Source: Elusimicrobiota bacterium (GTDB taxonomy: Bacteria > RUG730). From it: a stretch of DNA of 5,608 bases. The DNA is taken from positions 1 to 5,608 of the forward strand of contig JAIRLV010000134.1 of assembly GCA_031259185.1 (NCBI GenBank), read 5' to 3'. Numbering within the stretch: position 1 is the stretch's first letter; every line of letters starts with the position of its first letter. A program made the translations under genes and the position numbers. The notes under the pieces were generated by a model. It had not been told where the DNA came from, did no database searches, and saw only the letters and a program-made list of their open reading frames with translations. This document shows, one piece after another, positions 5,386 to 5,608 of this stretch.

Positions 5386-5608
5386 AAAAAAATTTTTCAT
5401 ATATTAATAAAAATATTAAAAGAAAATTTTATTCTATATTTATATTATTACTAGTATTTTTAACTATTTTTTTATATATAAATTTAAAAACAATAAATAT
5501 AGATATTTTTTACACTTCTGATATTTATGGGAATATTTTAACAACTACTTCTAATCATAAGGTTTTTGGTTTGATTTCCTTGCCATACATTTTAGATAAA
5601 TATGACAA
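5382..5608 (+). CDS. Membrane-anchored metallophosphatase/5'-nucleotidase-like protein, N-terminal part
   Basis: This gene runs off the right border; 75 full codons are visible. The ATG at 5382 overlaps the TGA of the OstA-like gene (ATGA), so the two are surely in one transcript and probably translationally coupled; GAGGA at 5362-5366 is a weak, distant ribosome site. A basic start (MKKNFSYINKNIKRK) is followed by one hydrophobic helix (about 16-33), either a signal peptide or an anchor, putting the rest outside the inner membrane. Residues 39-53 (NIDIFYTSDIYGNIL) match the first strand and metal motif of UshA-type 5'-nucleotidases and calcineurin-like phosphatases, usually of the form TNDxHGN. 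Here the metal ligand His is Tyr49, after Asp47. The following GLISLPYILDKYD fits the helix after this motif in that family. The remaining metal motifs are outside the window, so activity cannot be judged. Family call is moderate. Confidence 0.6.
   Translation, partial: MKKNFSYINKNIKRKFYSIFILLLVFLTIFLYINLKTINIDIFYTSDIYGNILTTTSNHKVFGLISLPYILDKYD

Overview
The window is a strongly AT-rich bacterial segment with all genes on the + strand, carrying the ends of two genes cut by the window borders and five genes inside. The organism is probably a spirochete or a similarly AT-rich diderm. The signs are an OstA/LptA-type envelope protein, a surface protein of the LA_2272 repeat family (named after a Leptospira protein), TPR and HAMP proteins, and very low GC. 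Brachyspira or a related AT-rich spirochete is my best guess, but that is inference; no rRNA or other marker is present to settle it.

Layout: (1) 1-458 is the C-terminal part of a TPR protein whose frame is open to the left border. (2) 467-1546 follows after 8 bases and encodes a membrane sensor: one periplasmic sensing domain between two membrane helices, then HAMP and a PAS-like domain, with no kinase or cyclase output. (3) A near-consensus sigma-70 promoter (1555-1583) opens a new unit: dut (dUTPase, 1620-2054) and a GuaB3-type member of the IMP dehydrogenase/GMP reductase family (2089-3252), the latter with a strong Shine-Dalgarno. (4) 3293-4206 is an exported protein built of about 16 units of 14-16 residues (consensus GLQLGLxNxxxxxxx). 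It is broken by a one-base deletion at 3599/3600, so it reads as two fragments. A clear intrinsic terminator (4237-4278) ends this unit. (5) 4309-5385 is an exported OstA/LptA-like protein, overlapping by ATGA with (6) 5382-5608, the start of a membrane-anchored metallophosphatase/5'-nucleotidase-like protein that runs off the right border.

Functionally, the middle unit joins nucleotide-pool enzymes (dUTP clean-up, purine interconversion) with a surface repeat protein. The right-hand pair looks like envelope biology: a lipid-transport-type beta-jellyroll protein coupled to a periplasmic phosphatase-like protein. The most informative observations are the frameshift with its single-base repair, the recently duplicated repeat array after it, the GuaB3 assignment, and the missing metal-ligand histidine in the first motif of the phosphatase-like protein. 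I saw no CRISPR array, insertion sequence, tRNA or rRNA, and nothing that amounts to a clearly new multi-gene system.
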